From assembly GCF_024169655.1 (NCBI RefSeq), contig NZ_JALJWV010000001.1, positions 1,555,001 to 1,619,000 of the forward strand: a DNA stretch of 64,000 nt, written 5' to 3'. This DNA comes from Pseudomonas marginalis (GTDB taxonomy: Bacteria > Pseudomonadota > Gammaproteobacteria > Pseudomonadales > Pseudomonadaceae). The notes beneath the pieces were generated by a model that worked only from the letters and a program-made list of their open reading frames with translations, was not told the DNA's origin and did not search any database. The position numbers and the translations under genes were made by a program. Positions 18,796-27,498 of the stretch are shown here, in pieces (position 1 is the stretch's first letter; the number at the start of each line of letters is the position of its first letter).

Positions 18796-20166
18796 ATGAG
18801 TGTTTTTGCCAGCCTGCACGAAGCCCACTCTTTCCTTGAGCAGAACCCGGACATCGAGATGTTCGAGCTGTTTATCCTCGACAACAATGGCGTGCCGCGC
18901 GGCAAGTTGCTGCATCGCGACGAACTGCTGGCGGTGTATGAAAGTGGCCGCCCGCTGCCCAGCACCATCCTTGGCCTGACTATCCACGGCGATGACGTGG
19001 AAAACTCCGGGCTGGTGTGGGAGGTGGGCGATATCGACTGCCGCGCCTACCCGATCAGCGGCAGTTTGCAGCGCATGCCGTGGCGGCTGATGCCGACGGC
19101 AGCGGTGCAAGTCAGCATGCACCCCACCGAAGGCTTGCCCGCCAGCGTGGCCGACCCGCGGCATGTGCTGGCCAGGGTGATCGACGGGCTCAAGGCCGAC
19201 GGTTACTACCCGGTGATGGCCGCGGAACTGGAGTTCTACCTGCTCGACCAGAAACCCGACAGCAACGGCCGCCCGCAACCGGCACGCGACATGGACGGCG
19301 GCCGCCCGCGTGCGACCCAGGTCTATGGCCTGCGCGAACTGGAGCAGATCGAGCCGTTTCTCGCCGACCTTTACAGCGCCTGCAAACTGCAAGGCATTCC
19401 GGCCCGCACGGCGATTTCCGAATACGCCCCGGGCCAGGTCGAAATCACCCTGGAACACCGCGCCGACGCGCTGCAAGCGATGGATGAAGCGGTGCGCTAC
19501 AAGCGCCTGGTCAAAGGCGTGGCGCACAAACACGGGATGACGGCGTGCTTCATGGCCAAGCCGTTCGACGACCTGGCCGGCACCGGCATGCACATGCACG
19601 TCAGCCTCGCGGATGCCGAGGGCAATAACCTGTTCGCCAGCGAGGCCGCCGACGGCACGCCGCTGCTGCGCCAGGCGGTGGGCGGCATGCTCAGCACCTT
19701 GCTCGATTCGCTGCTGATGTTCTGCCCCAACGCCAACTCCTATCGCCGCTTCCAGACCAACAGCTACGCGCCGCTGGCCGCCACCTGGGGCGTCGATAAC
19801 CGTACCGTCAGCCTGCGCGTGCCGGGTGGTCCGGCGCAGTCGCGGCATATCGAACACCGCCTCTGCGGCGCCGACGCCAACCCCTATCTGGCGGCAGCGG
19901 CTATCCTCGCCGGTATCCACCGCGGCATCCGCGAACAACGCGACCCCGGCGCCCCGGTGGAAGGCAACGGCTACGCCCAGGCCAACGCGTTACTGCCCAC
20001 CGACTGGCTCACCACCCTGCGCGCATTGGAAGATTCCAACTGGGCACGGGAGGCGTTCGGCAGTGAGTTCCTCGGGGTGTATCTGGCGGTGAAACGTGCT
20101 GAATATCGGCAGTTCATGGGCGAGGTGGGGGAGCAGGATTGGCGCTGGTATCTGCACTCGGCGTGA
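18796..20166 (+). CDS. Glutamine synthetase family protein, probable gamma-glutamyl-polyamine/amine ligase (PuuA/SpuI-like)
   Basis: A 456-residue type I glutamine synthetase-fold enzyme: GDIDCRAYP near residue 73, AAELEFYLLD (first metal Glu set), EYAPGQVEITL, GTGMHMHVSLAD (the H-x-H nucleotide/metal region), NSYRRFQTNSYAP and HRLCGADANPYLAAAAILAG. This pattern is that of the polyamine-glutamylating branch rather than housekeeping GlnA. The ATG at 18796 (GAGA upstream) is chosen over one at 18784. No other puu/spu genes are nearby, so the amine substrate is unknown. Confidence 0.83.
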   Translation: MSVFASLHEAHSFLEQNPDIEMFELFILDNNGVPRGKLLHRDELLAVYESGRPLPSTILGLTIHGDDVENSGLVWEVGDIDCRAYPISGSLQRMPWRLMPTAAVQVSMHPTEGLPASVADPRHVLARVIDGLKADGYYPVMAAELEFYLLDQKPDSNGRPQPARDMDGGRPRATQVYGLRELEQIEPFLADLYSACKLQGIPARTAISEYAPGQVEITLEHRADALQAMDEAVRYKRLVKGVAHKHGMTACFMAKPFDDLAGTGMHMHVSLADAEGNNLFASEAADGTPLLRQAVGGMLSTLLDSLLMFCPNANSYRRFQTNSYAPLAATWGVDNRTVSLRVPGGPAQSRHIEHRLCGADANPYLAAAAILAGIHRGIREQRDPGAPVEGNGYAQANALLPTDWLTTLRALEDSNWAREAFGSEFLGVYLAVKRAEYRQFMGEVGEQDWRWYLHSA

Positions 20167-20267
20167 GTGGAATGGCAGGGGTGGAGTTTTCGACCTTTTT
20201 TTCACGTTGCAGTGGGTAAGCTGCGAATCAAGGTCGTTCACTACCGTTCCACTCATATGAGTCCGTG

Positions 20268-20867
20268 ATGTCGTCACCACCACTTTCTTCCATCGAGATT
20301 GAATACGCCGAGCGCTGTGACCGCGAGCACGCCAGGATTTGCGGCGATACGCACCCGCCCGGGTTGCGTCGGCGTCTGGCGGCGTGGCGCGACGGGCGGC
20401 TGGTGCGCAATGCCCTCAAGGTTGCCGGCGAGCCCGGTTTGGTCCTCGACCTGGCCTGCGGCTCGGGGCGCTTCTGGCCGGTGTTGGCCGAGCACGTCAA
20501 CCGGGTGATCCTCGCCTCGGATAACTCCCAGGACATGCTCGACCACGCCCGCACCCACCACCCGACGTCGCTGCTCAAACGGGTCAAGACCTTTCAAGGT
20601 TCGGCGTTTTCCATCGGCCTGTCGGCGAATGCGGTGGATTGCATTTTCTGTCTGGAATTGTTTCGCCATGTACCCAGCAGCGAAGCGCGCCAGGCGCTGC
20701 TGCAGGAGTTTCATCGGGTCAGCCGCGACACGGTGATTGTGTCGGTCGCGTCTCATACGCCGGTGGAGGACGAGTTCCGCCAGGCGGGCTTCGAGGTCCT
20801 GAATTACCAGGAGTTCATCCCCGGCTCCAGTGTGTGGCGTGTCTACGTTCTGCGTAAGACGGGATAA
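20268..20867 (+). CDS. Class I SAM-dependent methyltransferase
   Basis: A 199-residue methyltransferase-fold protein. Motif I is VLDLACGSGRFWPVL (about residues 59-73), with ASDNSQDMLDHAR as motif II and DCIFCLELFRHVPSSEAR as post-motif region. The C-terminus VWRVYVLRKTG is a typical final strand. A GTG three bases before the ATG is an alternative start. It stands alone between the ligase and rnd; the substrate cannot be inferred. Confidence 0.8.
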   Translation: MSSPPLSSIEIEYAERCDREHARICGDTHPPGLRRRLAAWRDGRLVRNALKVAGEPGLVLDLACGSGRFWPVLAEHVNRVILASDNSQDMLDHARTHHPTSLLKRVKTFQGSAFSIGLSANAVDCIFCLELFRHVPSSEARQALLQEFHRVSRDTVIVSVASHTPVEDEFRQAGFEVLNYQEFIPGSSVWRVYVLRKTG

Positions 20868-20989
20868 CTCCCATCGGTCGGACTATTCTTCACGCGCTGT
20901 CGGAGTTTTCATGATTGCGTGTGCACTGCGGATGCTCGCAAGTCCCTTCCGCGATATATACTGCGCGCCATTCTTCAAGGGAGAGCCGT

Positions 20990-22123
20990 GTGGCCATCGA
21001 TATTCACTGGATCTGCGACAACGATAGCCTCGGCCAGCATTGCGCCGAATGGCAGCAGTTGCCATTCGTCGCCCTCGACACCGAATTCATGCGGGTCGAC
21101 ACCTTTTATCCCATTGCCGGGCTGATCCAGATCGGTGATGGCGTTCGCGCTTACCTGATCGACCCCCTGACCATCGACAACTGGCAACCGTTGGCCGCTT
21201 TGCTGGAAAACCCGGCCGTGATCAAAGTGGTCCACGCCTGCAGTGAAGACCTGGAAGTGTTGCTGCGCCTGACCGGCAGCCTACCAGTGCCGTTGTTCGA
21301 CACCCAACTGGCTGCGGCTTACCTGAACCTTGGGTTCTCCATGGGCTATTCGCGCCTGGTGCAAGCCGTGCTCGATATCGACTTGCCCAAGGGCGAAACC
21401 CGCTCCGACTGGCTGCAGCGCCCATTGTCCGAGACCCAGGTGAGCTACGCCGCCGAAGACGCGGTCCACCTGGCCGAGGTCTACATTCGCCTGCGCCCGC
21501 GGCTGTCGGACGACAAATACGCCTGGGTCCTGGACGACGGTGCCGAACTGGTGGCCAACCTGCGCCGCGAAGTCGACCCTTACGAGGTGTACCGCGAGGC
21601 CAAGCTGGCGTGGAAACTGTCCCGTGCCCAACTCGCCGTGCTGCGTGAACTGTGCGCCTGGCGCGAGCAGCAAGCGCGTGCCCGCGACCTGCCGCGTAAC
21701 CGCATCATTCGTGAACACTCGCTGTGGCCCCTGGCCAAATCCCAGCCGGATAACCTCGCCGCCCTGGGCAAAATCGAAGACATGCACCCGCGCACCGTGC
21801 GTCAGGATGGCCAGTTTCTGCTGGACCTGATCAAGCGCGCCGGCAGCGTGTCCATGGACCAATGGCCGCCCGCCGTGGCTGAACCGCTGCCGGTGGATGC
21901 CGCTGCGCTGATCAAGCAACTGCGCGCCTTGGGCCAGGCGCAAGCCGAACGCCTGGACATGGCGCCGGAACTGATGCTGCGCAAGAAAACCCTCGAAGCC
22001 CTGGTCAAAAGTGGCTACCCCGATGGGCCTTATAAACTGCCAGACTCGCTGCGTGGCTGGCGCCGCGAGTTGATGGGCCAGGCGCTGCTCGACAGCCTGG
22101 CCACTGCCGGAGAACAGCCTTGA
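20990..22123 (+). CDS. rnd: Ribonuclease D
   Basis: A 377-residue 3'-5' exoribonuclease for tRNA and small-RNA maturation. The DEDD catalytic domain is at about residues 1-170 ([12 protein letters not shown] with the first Asp-Glu pair, and [14 protein letters not shown] with the last Asp). An HRDC domain follows around 210-290 ([26 protein letters not shown]). The start is GTG at 20990 with AAGGGAGAG upstream. The stop overlaps the ycgL start, so the two are coupled. Confidence 0.93.
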   Translation: MAIDIHWICDNDSLGQHCAEWQQLPFVALDTEFMRVDTFYPIAGLIQIGDGVRAYLIDPLTIDNWQPLAALLENPAVIKVVHACSEDLEVLLRLTGSLPVPLFDTQLAAAYLNLGFSMGYSRLVQAVLDIDLPKGETRSDWLQRPLSETQVSYAAEDAVHLAEVYIRLRPRLSDDKYAWVLDDGAELVANLRREVDPYEVYREAKLAWKLSRAQLAVLRELCAWREQQARARDLPRNRIIREHSLWPLAKSQPDNLAALGKIEDMHPRTVRQDGQFLLDLIKRAGSVSMDQWPPAVAEPLPVDAAALIKQLRALGQAQAERLDMAPELMLRKKTLEALVKSGYPDGPYKLPDSLRGWRRELMGQALLDSLATAGEQP

Positions 22124-22413
22124 AACGTATTTGCTCCATCTATCGCAGCTTGAAACGCAACGAAATGTACCTCTACGTGCTGAAAAGCGATGCCCTGGAG
22201 CGCGTGCCGGAACCCTTGATGGAAGCCTTCGGCAAAGCCCATCACGCGTTCGATATGGTGTTGACGCCTGAGCGCAAGCTGTCGCGCGAGGACATTGCGG
22301 TGGTCCTGGAAAACCTCGAAAAGCAGGGCTACCACCTGCAAATGCCACCGGCCGAAGATGAGTACATCGAACACTTGCCCGAAGAGCTGCTGCGCCGCAA
22401 CGACCCGATGTGA
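22120..22413 (+). CDS. ycgL: YcgL domain-containing protein
   Basis: A 97-residue cytosolic protein of the YcgL family ([34 protein letters not shown], split here only for reference to residues 1-34 in outline), of unknown biochemical role. Translation begins at TTG (22120), whose last two bases are shared with the TGA of rnd; GGAG lies eleven bases upstream. Coupling to rnd is the usual Pseudomonas arrangement and hints at an RNA-related role. Confidence 0.88.
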   Translation: MKRICSIYRSLKRNEMYLYVLKSDALERVPEPLMEAFGKAHHAFDMVLTPERKLSREDIAVVLENLEKQGYHLQMPPAEDEYIEHLPEELLRRNDPM

Positions 22414-22520
22414 TCGCTCAGTGCCCTGTCCTGGGCGCATTTTTCCATGGAATCGTATTAATGGACGGTGGCCGTAAGGATGCGGGCGGCCGTCTGCATT
22501 GTTTTTGAAAGGTTTGAACC

Positions 22521-23453
22521 ATGCGTGTTCTGATTGCTGAACAGGATCACCCGCTCTACGCTCGGTTGTTGAGCGAAGCGGCACCGGACCTTGAGGTGTT
22601 GACCAGCGGCGACTCGGCCGAACTGTCGCGCCTGGCCGCCGATTGCCCGGTGTGGCTTGGCCAGCCGGACCTGCTGGCCACCCTGTTGCGCCAGGGGCAC
22701 CACCCACAATGGCTGCAATCGACCTGGGCCGGCGTCACGCCGCTGCTGGCCGAAGGCTTGCCCCGCGACTATCGGCTGACCCGTGCGGTGGGGATTTTTG
22801 GCCAGGTCATGGCGGAATTTATCCTCACCTACATGCTGGGCCATGAACGCGAAGTGTTGGCGCGCCTGGTCAGCCAGGTCGAGCGCAAGTGGGACAGCCG
22901 CATGGGCCAGAGCCTCGCCGGGCGCACCGTGTTGATCGTCGGCTGCGGTGATATCGGCCAACGCGTGGCGCAGTTTCTCGTGCCGTTTGGCGTCAAGCTA
23001 TATGGCATCGCCAGCCAGGCACGCGAGCAGGCACCGTTTATCGAAGTGGCCGGGATCGATCAACTGGGTCGGCTGGTGGGCGAAGCGGACTACGTGATCA
23101 ACCTGCTGCCGAACACGCCGAACACCCACGACCTGTACGACGCGGCGTTGTTCAAGCAGTTCAAGCCGAGCGGGTTGTTCATCAACGTCGGCCGTGGCGT
23201 CGCGGTGGTCGATGCCGATCTGGTCGAAGCCTTGAAAGAAGGGCATCTGGCCGGTGCGGTGATCGACGTGTGTCGCCAGGAACCGTTGCCGCAACGCCAC
23301 CCGTTCTGGACCGCCTGGGGCTTGCTGCTGACCGGGCACAGCTCGGCACCGACCTCGCCGCCGATGATGGTGCAACTGTTTCTGGAGAACGTGCGCGCGT
23401 ACCAGGCCCAGCAAGCCTTGCGCGGTGAAGTGGATTTCGAGCGCGGCTACTGA
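22521..23453 (+). CDS. D-2-hydroxyacid dehydrogenase (GhrA-like)
   Basis: A 310-residue NAD(P)H-dependent 2-oxoacid reductase of the D-isomer-specific family. The Rossmann motif is VLIVGCGDIGQRVAQFL (about 136-152). The catalytic Arg lies in INVGRGVAVVD, the Glu in VCRQEPLP and the His in LTGHSSAP, giving the Arg/Glu/His triad. It resembles glyoxylate/hydroxypyruvate reductase A. Substrate preference is not decided by the sequence. It stands alone, with a REP-like hairpin after it. Confidence 0.87.
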   Translation: MRVLIAEQDHPLYARLLSEAAPDLEVLTSGDSAELSRLAADCPVWLGQPDLLATLLRQGHHPQWLQSTWAGVTPLLAEGLPRDYRLTRAVGIFGQVMAEFILTYMLGHEREVLARLVSQVERKWDSRMGQSLAGRTVLIVGCGDIGQRVAQFLVPFGVKLYGIASQAREQAPFIEVAGIDQLGRLVGEADYVINLLPNTPNTHDLYDAALFKQFKPSGLFINVGRGVAVVDADLVEALKEGHLAGAVIDVCRQEPLPQRHPFWTAWGLLLTGHSSAPTSPPMMVQLFLENVRAYQAQQALRGEVDFERGY

Positions 23454-23471
23454 CACCGCGCCGAACCGCAG

Positions 23472-23497
23472 GTGGGGGCTGGCAAGCCAGCTCCCAC
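23472..23497. repeat. Single REP-like hairpin
   Basis: GTGGGGGCTGGC and GCCAGCTCCCAC pair across AA with one G-U pair. It lies between convergent genes ending at 23453 (+) and 23505 (-), where such REP stems often act as transcript ends. No T-run follows. Confidence 0.7.
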
Positions 23498-23504
23498 GTC
23501 AGTC

Positions 23505-24098
23505 CTAGAGACTGAAATCGCCTTGCGACACCAGCTCGCTCAACGGCTTACGCGGGCTTGGCGTCTCACGGCCTTGCAGGTACTCCGGCAAGGTCGACTT
23601 GTCGCCCAGCTTGCCGATCGCGACCGCCGCATGCAGCGCATAACCCTGTGGAACCTTCAGCTCCTTGCGCGTCAGTTCCTGATCGAAGCCGGCCATGCCA
23701 TGGGTGTACCAGCCGCTGAGGCTGGCCTGTAGCGCGAGGTAGCCCCAGGCCGAACCGGTGTCGAAGGTGTGCCACAGGGCTGGGGTTTCTTCGCTGGCGC
23801 CGGGGGCGATGAAGTCGGTTTTCGAGGCGATGATCACCAGGGCCGACGCATGCTGCGCCCAGTTGCGGTTGAATTCGTTCAACAGGCCCAGGAAACGCTC
23901 CCAGTCCGGCGTGTCCCGGCGCGCGTAGAGGAAACGCCAGGGCTGCGAGTTATAGGCCGATGGCGCCCAGCGTGCGGCTTCGAAAAAGCTCAGCAGGGTT
24001 TCCTGCGGGATGCTCTCGCCGGTGAAGGCGCGGGGCGACCAGCGGTCAGTGAACTGGGGGTTGATCGGGTAATCGGCAGCGCGGGGGTTGGTGCTCAT
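23505..24098 (-). CDS. Nitroreductase family protein
   Basis: A 197-residue FMN-dependent nitroreductase-fold protein. The FMN contacts RWSPRAFTGESIP (19-31) and ARWAPSAYNSQPWRFLYA (42-59) are intact, as is the VAIGKLGDKSTLPEYL tail. Members reduce nitro compounds, quinones or enals with NAD(P)H. It is convergent with the 2-hydroxyacid dehydrogenase and divergent from ycgN. The physiological substrate is unknown. Confidence 0.88.
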   Translation of the reverse strand: MSTNPRAADYPINPQFTDRWSPRAFTGESIPQETLLSFFEAARWAPSAYNSQPWRFLYARRDTPDWERFLGLLNEFNRNWAQHASALVIIASKTDFIAPGASEETPALWHTFDTGSAWGYLALQASLSGWYTHGMAGFDQELTRKELKVPQGYALHAAVAIGKLGDKSTLPEYLQGRETPSPRKPLSELVSQGDFSL

Positions 24099-24251
24099 GG
24101 GCAGTTCCTGATTGTCAATTCGGCGCCCAAAGCTACTGCGCCCCCGCTAGACTGACAAGTCTTGTAACACCGCCAGTCGTAAGCGCTTGGCCGCAGTGGT
24201 CTTGGGCACTAGACTGACGGCCTTTTCACCTACCGATACTGATGTAGAGCC

Positions 24252-24701
24252 ATGGCCGCCAAAGTCGAACCTTTCTGGATACGCAAAACCCTTGAACACC
24301 TCGATCAGGAGGAGTGGGAGTCGTTGTGCGACGGCTGTGGCCTGTGCTGCCTGCAAAAGCTCGAGGATGAAGACGACAACAGCGTCTATTACACGCGCAT
24401 CGCCTGCAAACTGCTCGACCTGAAAACCTGCCAGTGCACCGATTACCCCAATCGCCGCGCGTCGGTGCCCGACTGCATCCAGCTCACCCCGGGCCAGGCC
24501 GACCAGTTCAAGTGGCTGCCGCCCACCTGCGGTTACCGCCTGGTCAGCGAGCGCAAGGACTTGCCGCTGTGGCATCACCTGGTCTGCGGCGACCGTGACG
24601 CCGTGCATCACGAACGCATTTCCCAGTCCGGACGCATGCTCGCCGAAGGCAGCGTGCCCGAAGACGACTGGGAGGATTACCTGATCTTCCGCGCGGGCTG
24701 A
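24252..24701 (+). CDS. ycgN: YcgN family cysteine-cluster protein (UPF0260)
   Basis: A 149-residue protein with the family Cys pattern [11 protein letters not shown] (residues 28-38), [14 protein letters not shown] (50-63), DCIQL and CGYRL, able to bind a zinc or iron-sulphur centre. Length and pattern are those of UPF0260/YcgN. Function in the cell is unknown. The exported pseudo-peptidase gene starts 13 bases after its stop on the same strand, so the two are probably cotranscribed. Confidence 0.9.
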   Translation: MAAKVEPFWIRKTLEHLDQEEWESLCDGCGLCCLQKLEDEDDNSVYYTRIACKLLDLKTCQCTDYPNRRASVPDCIQLTPGQADQFKWLPPTCGYRLVSERKDLPLWHHLVCGDRDAVHHERISQSGRMLAEGSVPEDDWEDYLIFRAG

Positions 24702-24714
24702 ACAAGGAGTGAGC

Positions 24715-25935
24715 ATGAGGGGGCTGACCCAACTGGCGGCGAGCCTGGTGTTGCTGGCGCTGAGCACGCCGGCGTGGTGCGCGAAGAAAGTCGACCTGGA
24801 CTATCACGTCAAACTGCTGCCCCAGAGCGATCAGGCGCTGGTGCGCGTGAGCCTGTCCCAGGGCTCGGCGGTGCGCAGCCTGGATTTCGATTTGGGCCGC
24901 GACGGTGACTACAGCGATTTCCAGGCCGACGGCCAATGGAAAGTCAGTGGCCATCGCGGCCTTTGGCAACCCAGCGCCGACAAGGCCAGCCTGACCTACC
25001 GTGTACGCCTCAGCCATGCGCGCAAGCCGGGTGCCTATGAAGCGCGGATGACGCCGAGCTGGGCGCTGTTTCGCGGGGAAGACCTGGTGCCAGCCGCGCG
25101 CCTCGACCAGCAGGACGGCGTCGAGCTGGTCTCGCGCCTGGTGTTCGAGCTGCCAACCGGCTGGAAAAGCGTCGAAACCGCCTGGCCGCGTATCGGCAAG
25201 CACGCCTTCCGGATCGACAACGTCTCGCGCCTGTTCGATCGGCCCACCGGTTGGATGCTCGCCGGTAACCTCGGCAGCCGCCGGGTGCGCCTGGGGGAAA
25301 CCGACGTCACCGTGGCCTCGCCCAAGGGCCAGGCCATGCGTCGTATGGATGTGCTGACGTTGCTGACCTTCGTCTGGCCGCAGGTGGAAGCCGCGTTCCC
25401 GCGCCACCCCGCCAAGTTATTGATCGTCGGCGCCAGCGACCCGATGCGCCGTGGCGCGTTTTCGTCACGCGACTCGATCTACCTCAACAGCCGCACGCCG
25501 CTGGTCAGTGAAAACGGCAGCAGCCCGCTGATCCGCGAAGTGGTGCAAGCCATCGCTCGCTTCAACGACCATGACACCAGCGACTGGATCAGCGAAGGCC
25601 TGGCGGAGTATTACGCGATCGAACTGCTGCGCCGTGGCGGCGGGATCACCGACGAGCGCTATGCGGCGATACAGGCGCGGCTGACCCGCGAAGGCAAGGA
25701 TGTCACCACCTTGCGCGGCGAGCACGTCAGCGGCGCAACCGTGGCGCGGGCGGTGGTGGTGATGCAGGAGCTGGATCGCGAGATCCGCGTGAAAACCCAC
25801 AATAAGCGCTCCCTGGACGATCTCGCGCAAGCGGTGATGCGGGCGAACAGCGTCAGCACCCCAGAGTTTGTGCGACTGGCCCAGAGCATTATCGGTGAGT
25901 CGTCGGTGGTGCTGGACTCCAAGCTATTGCGCTGA
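24715..25935 (+). CDS. Exported M61-peptidase-like protein lacking the zinc motif
   Basis: A 406-residue protein with a signal peptide (1-22, PAWCA). If Cys22 is processed it could be a lipoprotein, but no proper lipobox is seen. The C-terminal half resembles the catalytic domain of gluzincin M61 peptidases: SPLIREVVQAIARF (270-283) stands where HExxH should be, and WISEGLAEYYA (291-301) matches the third-ligand helix. Both histidines are replaced (Arg274 and Gln278), so zinc catalysis is unlikely. AGGAG precedes the ATG at 24715. Likely a periplasmic non-catalytic protein. Confidence 0.72.
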   Translation: MRGLTQLAASLVLLALSTPAWCAKKVDLDYHVKLLPQSDQALVRVSLSQGSAVRSLDFDLGRDGDYSDFQADGQWKVSGHRGLWQPSADKASLTYRVRLSHARKPGAYEARMTPSWALFRGEDLVPAARLDQQDGVELVSRLVFELPTGWKSVETAWPRIGKHAFRIDNVSRLFDRPTGWMLAGNLGSRRVRLGETDVTVASPKGQAMRRMDVLTLLTFVWPQVEAAFPRHPAKLLIVGASDPMRRGAFSSRDSIYLNSRTPLVSENGSSPLIREVVQAIARFNDHDTSDWISEGLAEYYAIELLRRGGGITDERYAAIQARLTREGKDVTTLRGEHVSGATVARAVVVMQELDREIRVKTHNKRSLDDLAQAVMRANSVSTPEFVRLAQSIIGESSVVLDSKLLR

Positions 25936-25947
25936 CCCTGAATAAAG

Positions 25948-25973
25948 GTGGGAGGGGGCAAGCCCCCTCCCAC
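25948..25973. repeat. Single REP palindrome, GTGGGAGGGGGC type
   Basis: A perfect 12-bp stem GTGGGAGGGGGC / GCCCCCTCCCAC around AA. It lies between convergent genes (25935 + and 26005 -) and can act as a transcript end in both directions. Confidence 0.8.
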
Positions 25974-26004
25974 ATTTGGATCGCCAACAGGCAGAAGACT
26001 TGGC

Positions 26005-26355
26005 TCAGCCGGTGGTTTTTGCGGCCTTTTCGGCGGCCACTTGCGCCTTGGTCTTCAGTTTTTTCAACTCTTCACCGGCTCGCTCGATTTTCGTGCGCAG
26101 GCTGTTCATTTCCTGGCGACCCTGTTCCAGCTTGTCCTTGAGCGAACTGTGCCCGGTCACCCCACGCGTCAGCGCCACGCCGCCAATCGCCACTTGGAGC
26201 AGCCCGAAAATCCCGCCACGGCGCAGGCCTTTGCCGACCATGATCACACCGCCGGCCACCGAGCCGATGCGCTCCCAGCCGTGTACGTTTTGCGTGGGGC
26301 GGGCCTGGCGTGGGGTGGATTCAATGACAGGTCGCAGGGTTTTGCTGTCGCTCAT
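26005..26355 (-). CDS. DUF2892-type small membrane protein with coiled-coil tail
   Basis: A 116-residue protein. The first third is polar, followed by NVHGWERIGSVAGGVIMVGKG and a second hydrophobic stretch (FGLLQVAIGGVALTRG), the pattern of the DUF2892 inner-membrane domain. The last 45 residues (SSLKDKLEQGRQEMNSLRTK onward) are a Lys/Glu/Ala-rich coiled coil. The ATG at 26355 is chosen over an upstream start at 26388. Function unknown. Confidence 0.7.
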   Translation of the reverse strand: MSDSKTLRPVIESTPRQARPTQNVHGWERIGSVAGGVIMVGKGLRRGGIFGLLQVAIGGVALTRGVTGHSSLKDKLEQGRQEMNSLRTKIERAGEELKKLKTKAQVAAEKAAKTTG

Positions 26356-26423
26356 GATCGGTCTCCAACAAGGGCTAGTGATACGCAACTGACTGTGTGC
26401 AGGCGCCGGATGTTCCCGAAAAA

Positions 26424-26891
26424 TCAGTACTTGGGGCCAGAGCGGGTGTTATTGCCCTTGGCCATGCGGTCGTAGAGCACCACGTTGACGGTGGCGGCGA
26501 GGTTCATGCAGCCGGTGGTCGGGATGTACACCACGTCTTCACACCAGTCGCGGATCTCTTTGTCGAGGGAGCCATCTTCGGGGCCGAAGATGTACAGCGC
26601 GCGGTCGGGGTGGGTGTATTCAGGCAGCGGGCGGGCGCCTTCCACCAGTTCGACGGCGACCGGGATGCAGCCCAGCGGCAGGATTTTTTTCAGGTCATCG
26701 ATGCCGATCAGCGGAATGTCGTGGTGGACCTTCTTGGTGTCGGTGATGAAATCCCGGGCGCGCTCGTAGCGCTTGCCGGTGTAGAACACCGAGGCCACGC
26801 CGTAGCAGCCGGCGGCGCGCATCACCGAACCGACGTTTTCGGGGGATTTGGGGTTATACAGACCGATGCAGCTGTAGCGTTTATTGCCCAC
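26424..26891 (-). CDS. SpoU/TrmH-family RNA methyltransferase
   Basis: A 155-residue SPOUT methyltransferase, short like TrmL. Motif 1 NPKSPENVGSVMRAAGCYG (13-31), motif 2 ALYIFGPEDGSLDKEI (about 97-112) and motif 3 VYIPTTGCMNLAATVNVVLYD (120-140) make the trefoil knot and SAM site. Likely 2'-O-methylates a nucleotide in tRNA or rRNA; the target is not evident. It lies alone, next to a REPIN. Confidence 0.85.
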   Translation of the reverse strand: MGNKRYSCIGLYNPKSPENVGSVMRAAGCYGVASVFYTGKRYERARDFITDTKKVHHDIPLIGIDDLKKILPLGCIPVAVELVEGARPLPEYTHPDRALYIFGPEDGSLDKEIRDWCEDVVYIPTTGCMNLAATVNVVLYDRMAKGNNTRSGPKY

Positions 26892-26964
26892 GGGGAAGGG
26901 TGCCTTGGAGAAAAGCGGCGATTATACGGGTGTGGTCGGTATCAAGATATGTGTTGCTTGTGAG

Positions 26965-27043
26965 GCCGCCATCGCGGGCAAGCCCACTCCCACCGGGGGA
27001 ATGCATTCCAAAGGTGGGAGTGGGCTTGCTCGCGAAGACGGCC
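26965..27043. repeat. REP doublet (REPIN), GTGGGAGTGGGC type
   Basis: GCCATCGCGGGCAAGCCCAC and its near-complement GTGGGAGTGGGCTTGCTCGC face each other across a short spacer containing GGGGGAATGCATTCC. The stem sequence differs from the GTGGGAGGGGGC type seen elsewhere in the window, so this is a separate REP subfamily. It lies between two minus-strand genes. Confidence 0.8.
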
Positions 27044-27063
27044 GGGACAGGCAGCGACGAGCT

Positions 27064-27438
27064 TCAGTCGTCCTTCTTCATCAACCCTGCCAACGCCGCA
27101 AACGGGTTGTGCGTGGCCTTGGCGATCGTCGGGCTGCTGGTGGAGCCTTCGCCGAAGTACTGCTGGTCGGTGTAGCGCGAGTGCTCGTTGTCGTGGCAGT
27201 AGAGGCACAGCAACTCCCAGTTGGAGCCGTCCTGGGGGTTGTCGTCATGGTTGTGGTTGCGGTGGTGCACGGTCAGTTCGCTCAGGCGCTTGCCGGCGAA
27301 TTCACGGGCGCAGCGGCCGCACACGTGGGGGTACATTTTCAGGGCTTTGTCGCGGTAGCCCATTTCCCGGTCGCGCTGGGCATCGGCGAGGATGCGGTCG
27401 AGCTTGGCGGTGTGGGAGGGCGGGTTGGTCGAGCTCAT
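27064..27438 (-). CDS. yajD: YajD family HNH nuclease
   Basis: A 124-residue protein with an HNH/zinc motif: CGRCAREF, then LTVHHRNHNHDDNPQDGSN and LCLYCHDNEH. The pattern YRDKALKMYPHVCGRC...CLYCHDNEHS...NPFA is that of E. coli YajD. The two CxxC pairs form the structural zinc site and the HH/N/H residues the nuclease centre. The second of two adjacent ATGs (27438) has the better distance to AGGAG. Biological role is unknown; not part of a restriction or phage cluster. Confidence 0.88.
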   Translation of the reverse strand: MSSTNPPSHTAKLDRILADAQRDREMGYRDKALKMYPHVCGRCAREFAGKRLSELTVHHRNHNHDDNPQDGSNWELLCLYCHDNEHSRYTDQQYFGEGSTSSPTIAKATHNPFAALAGLMKKDD

Positions 27439-27498
27439 CATGGCTCCTGTCTTTGGGTGGGTCACGGATAAGGTTGATTCTAGCCAATCGCGGCGCAA

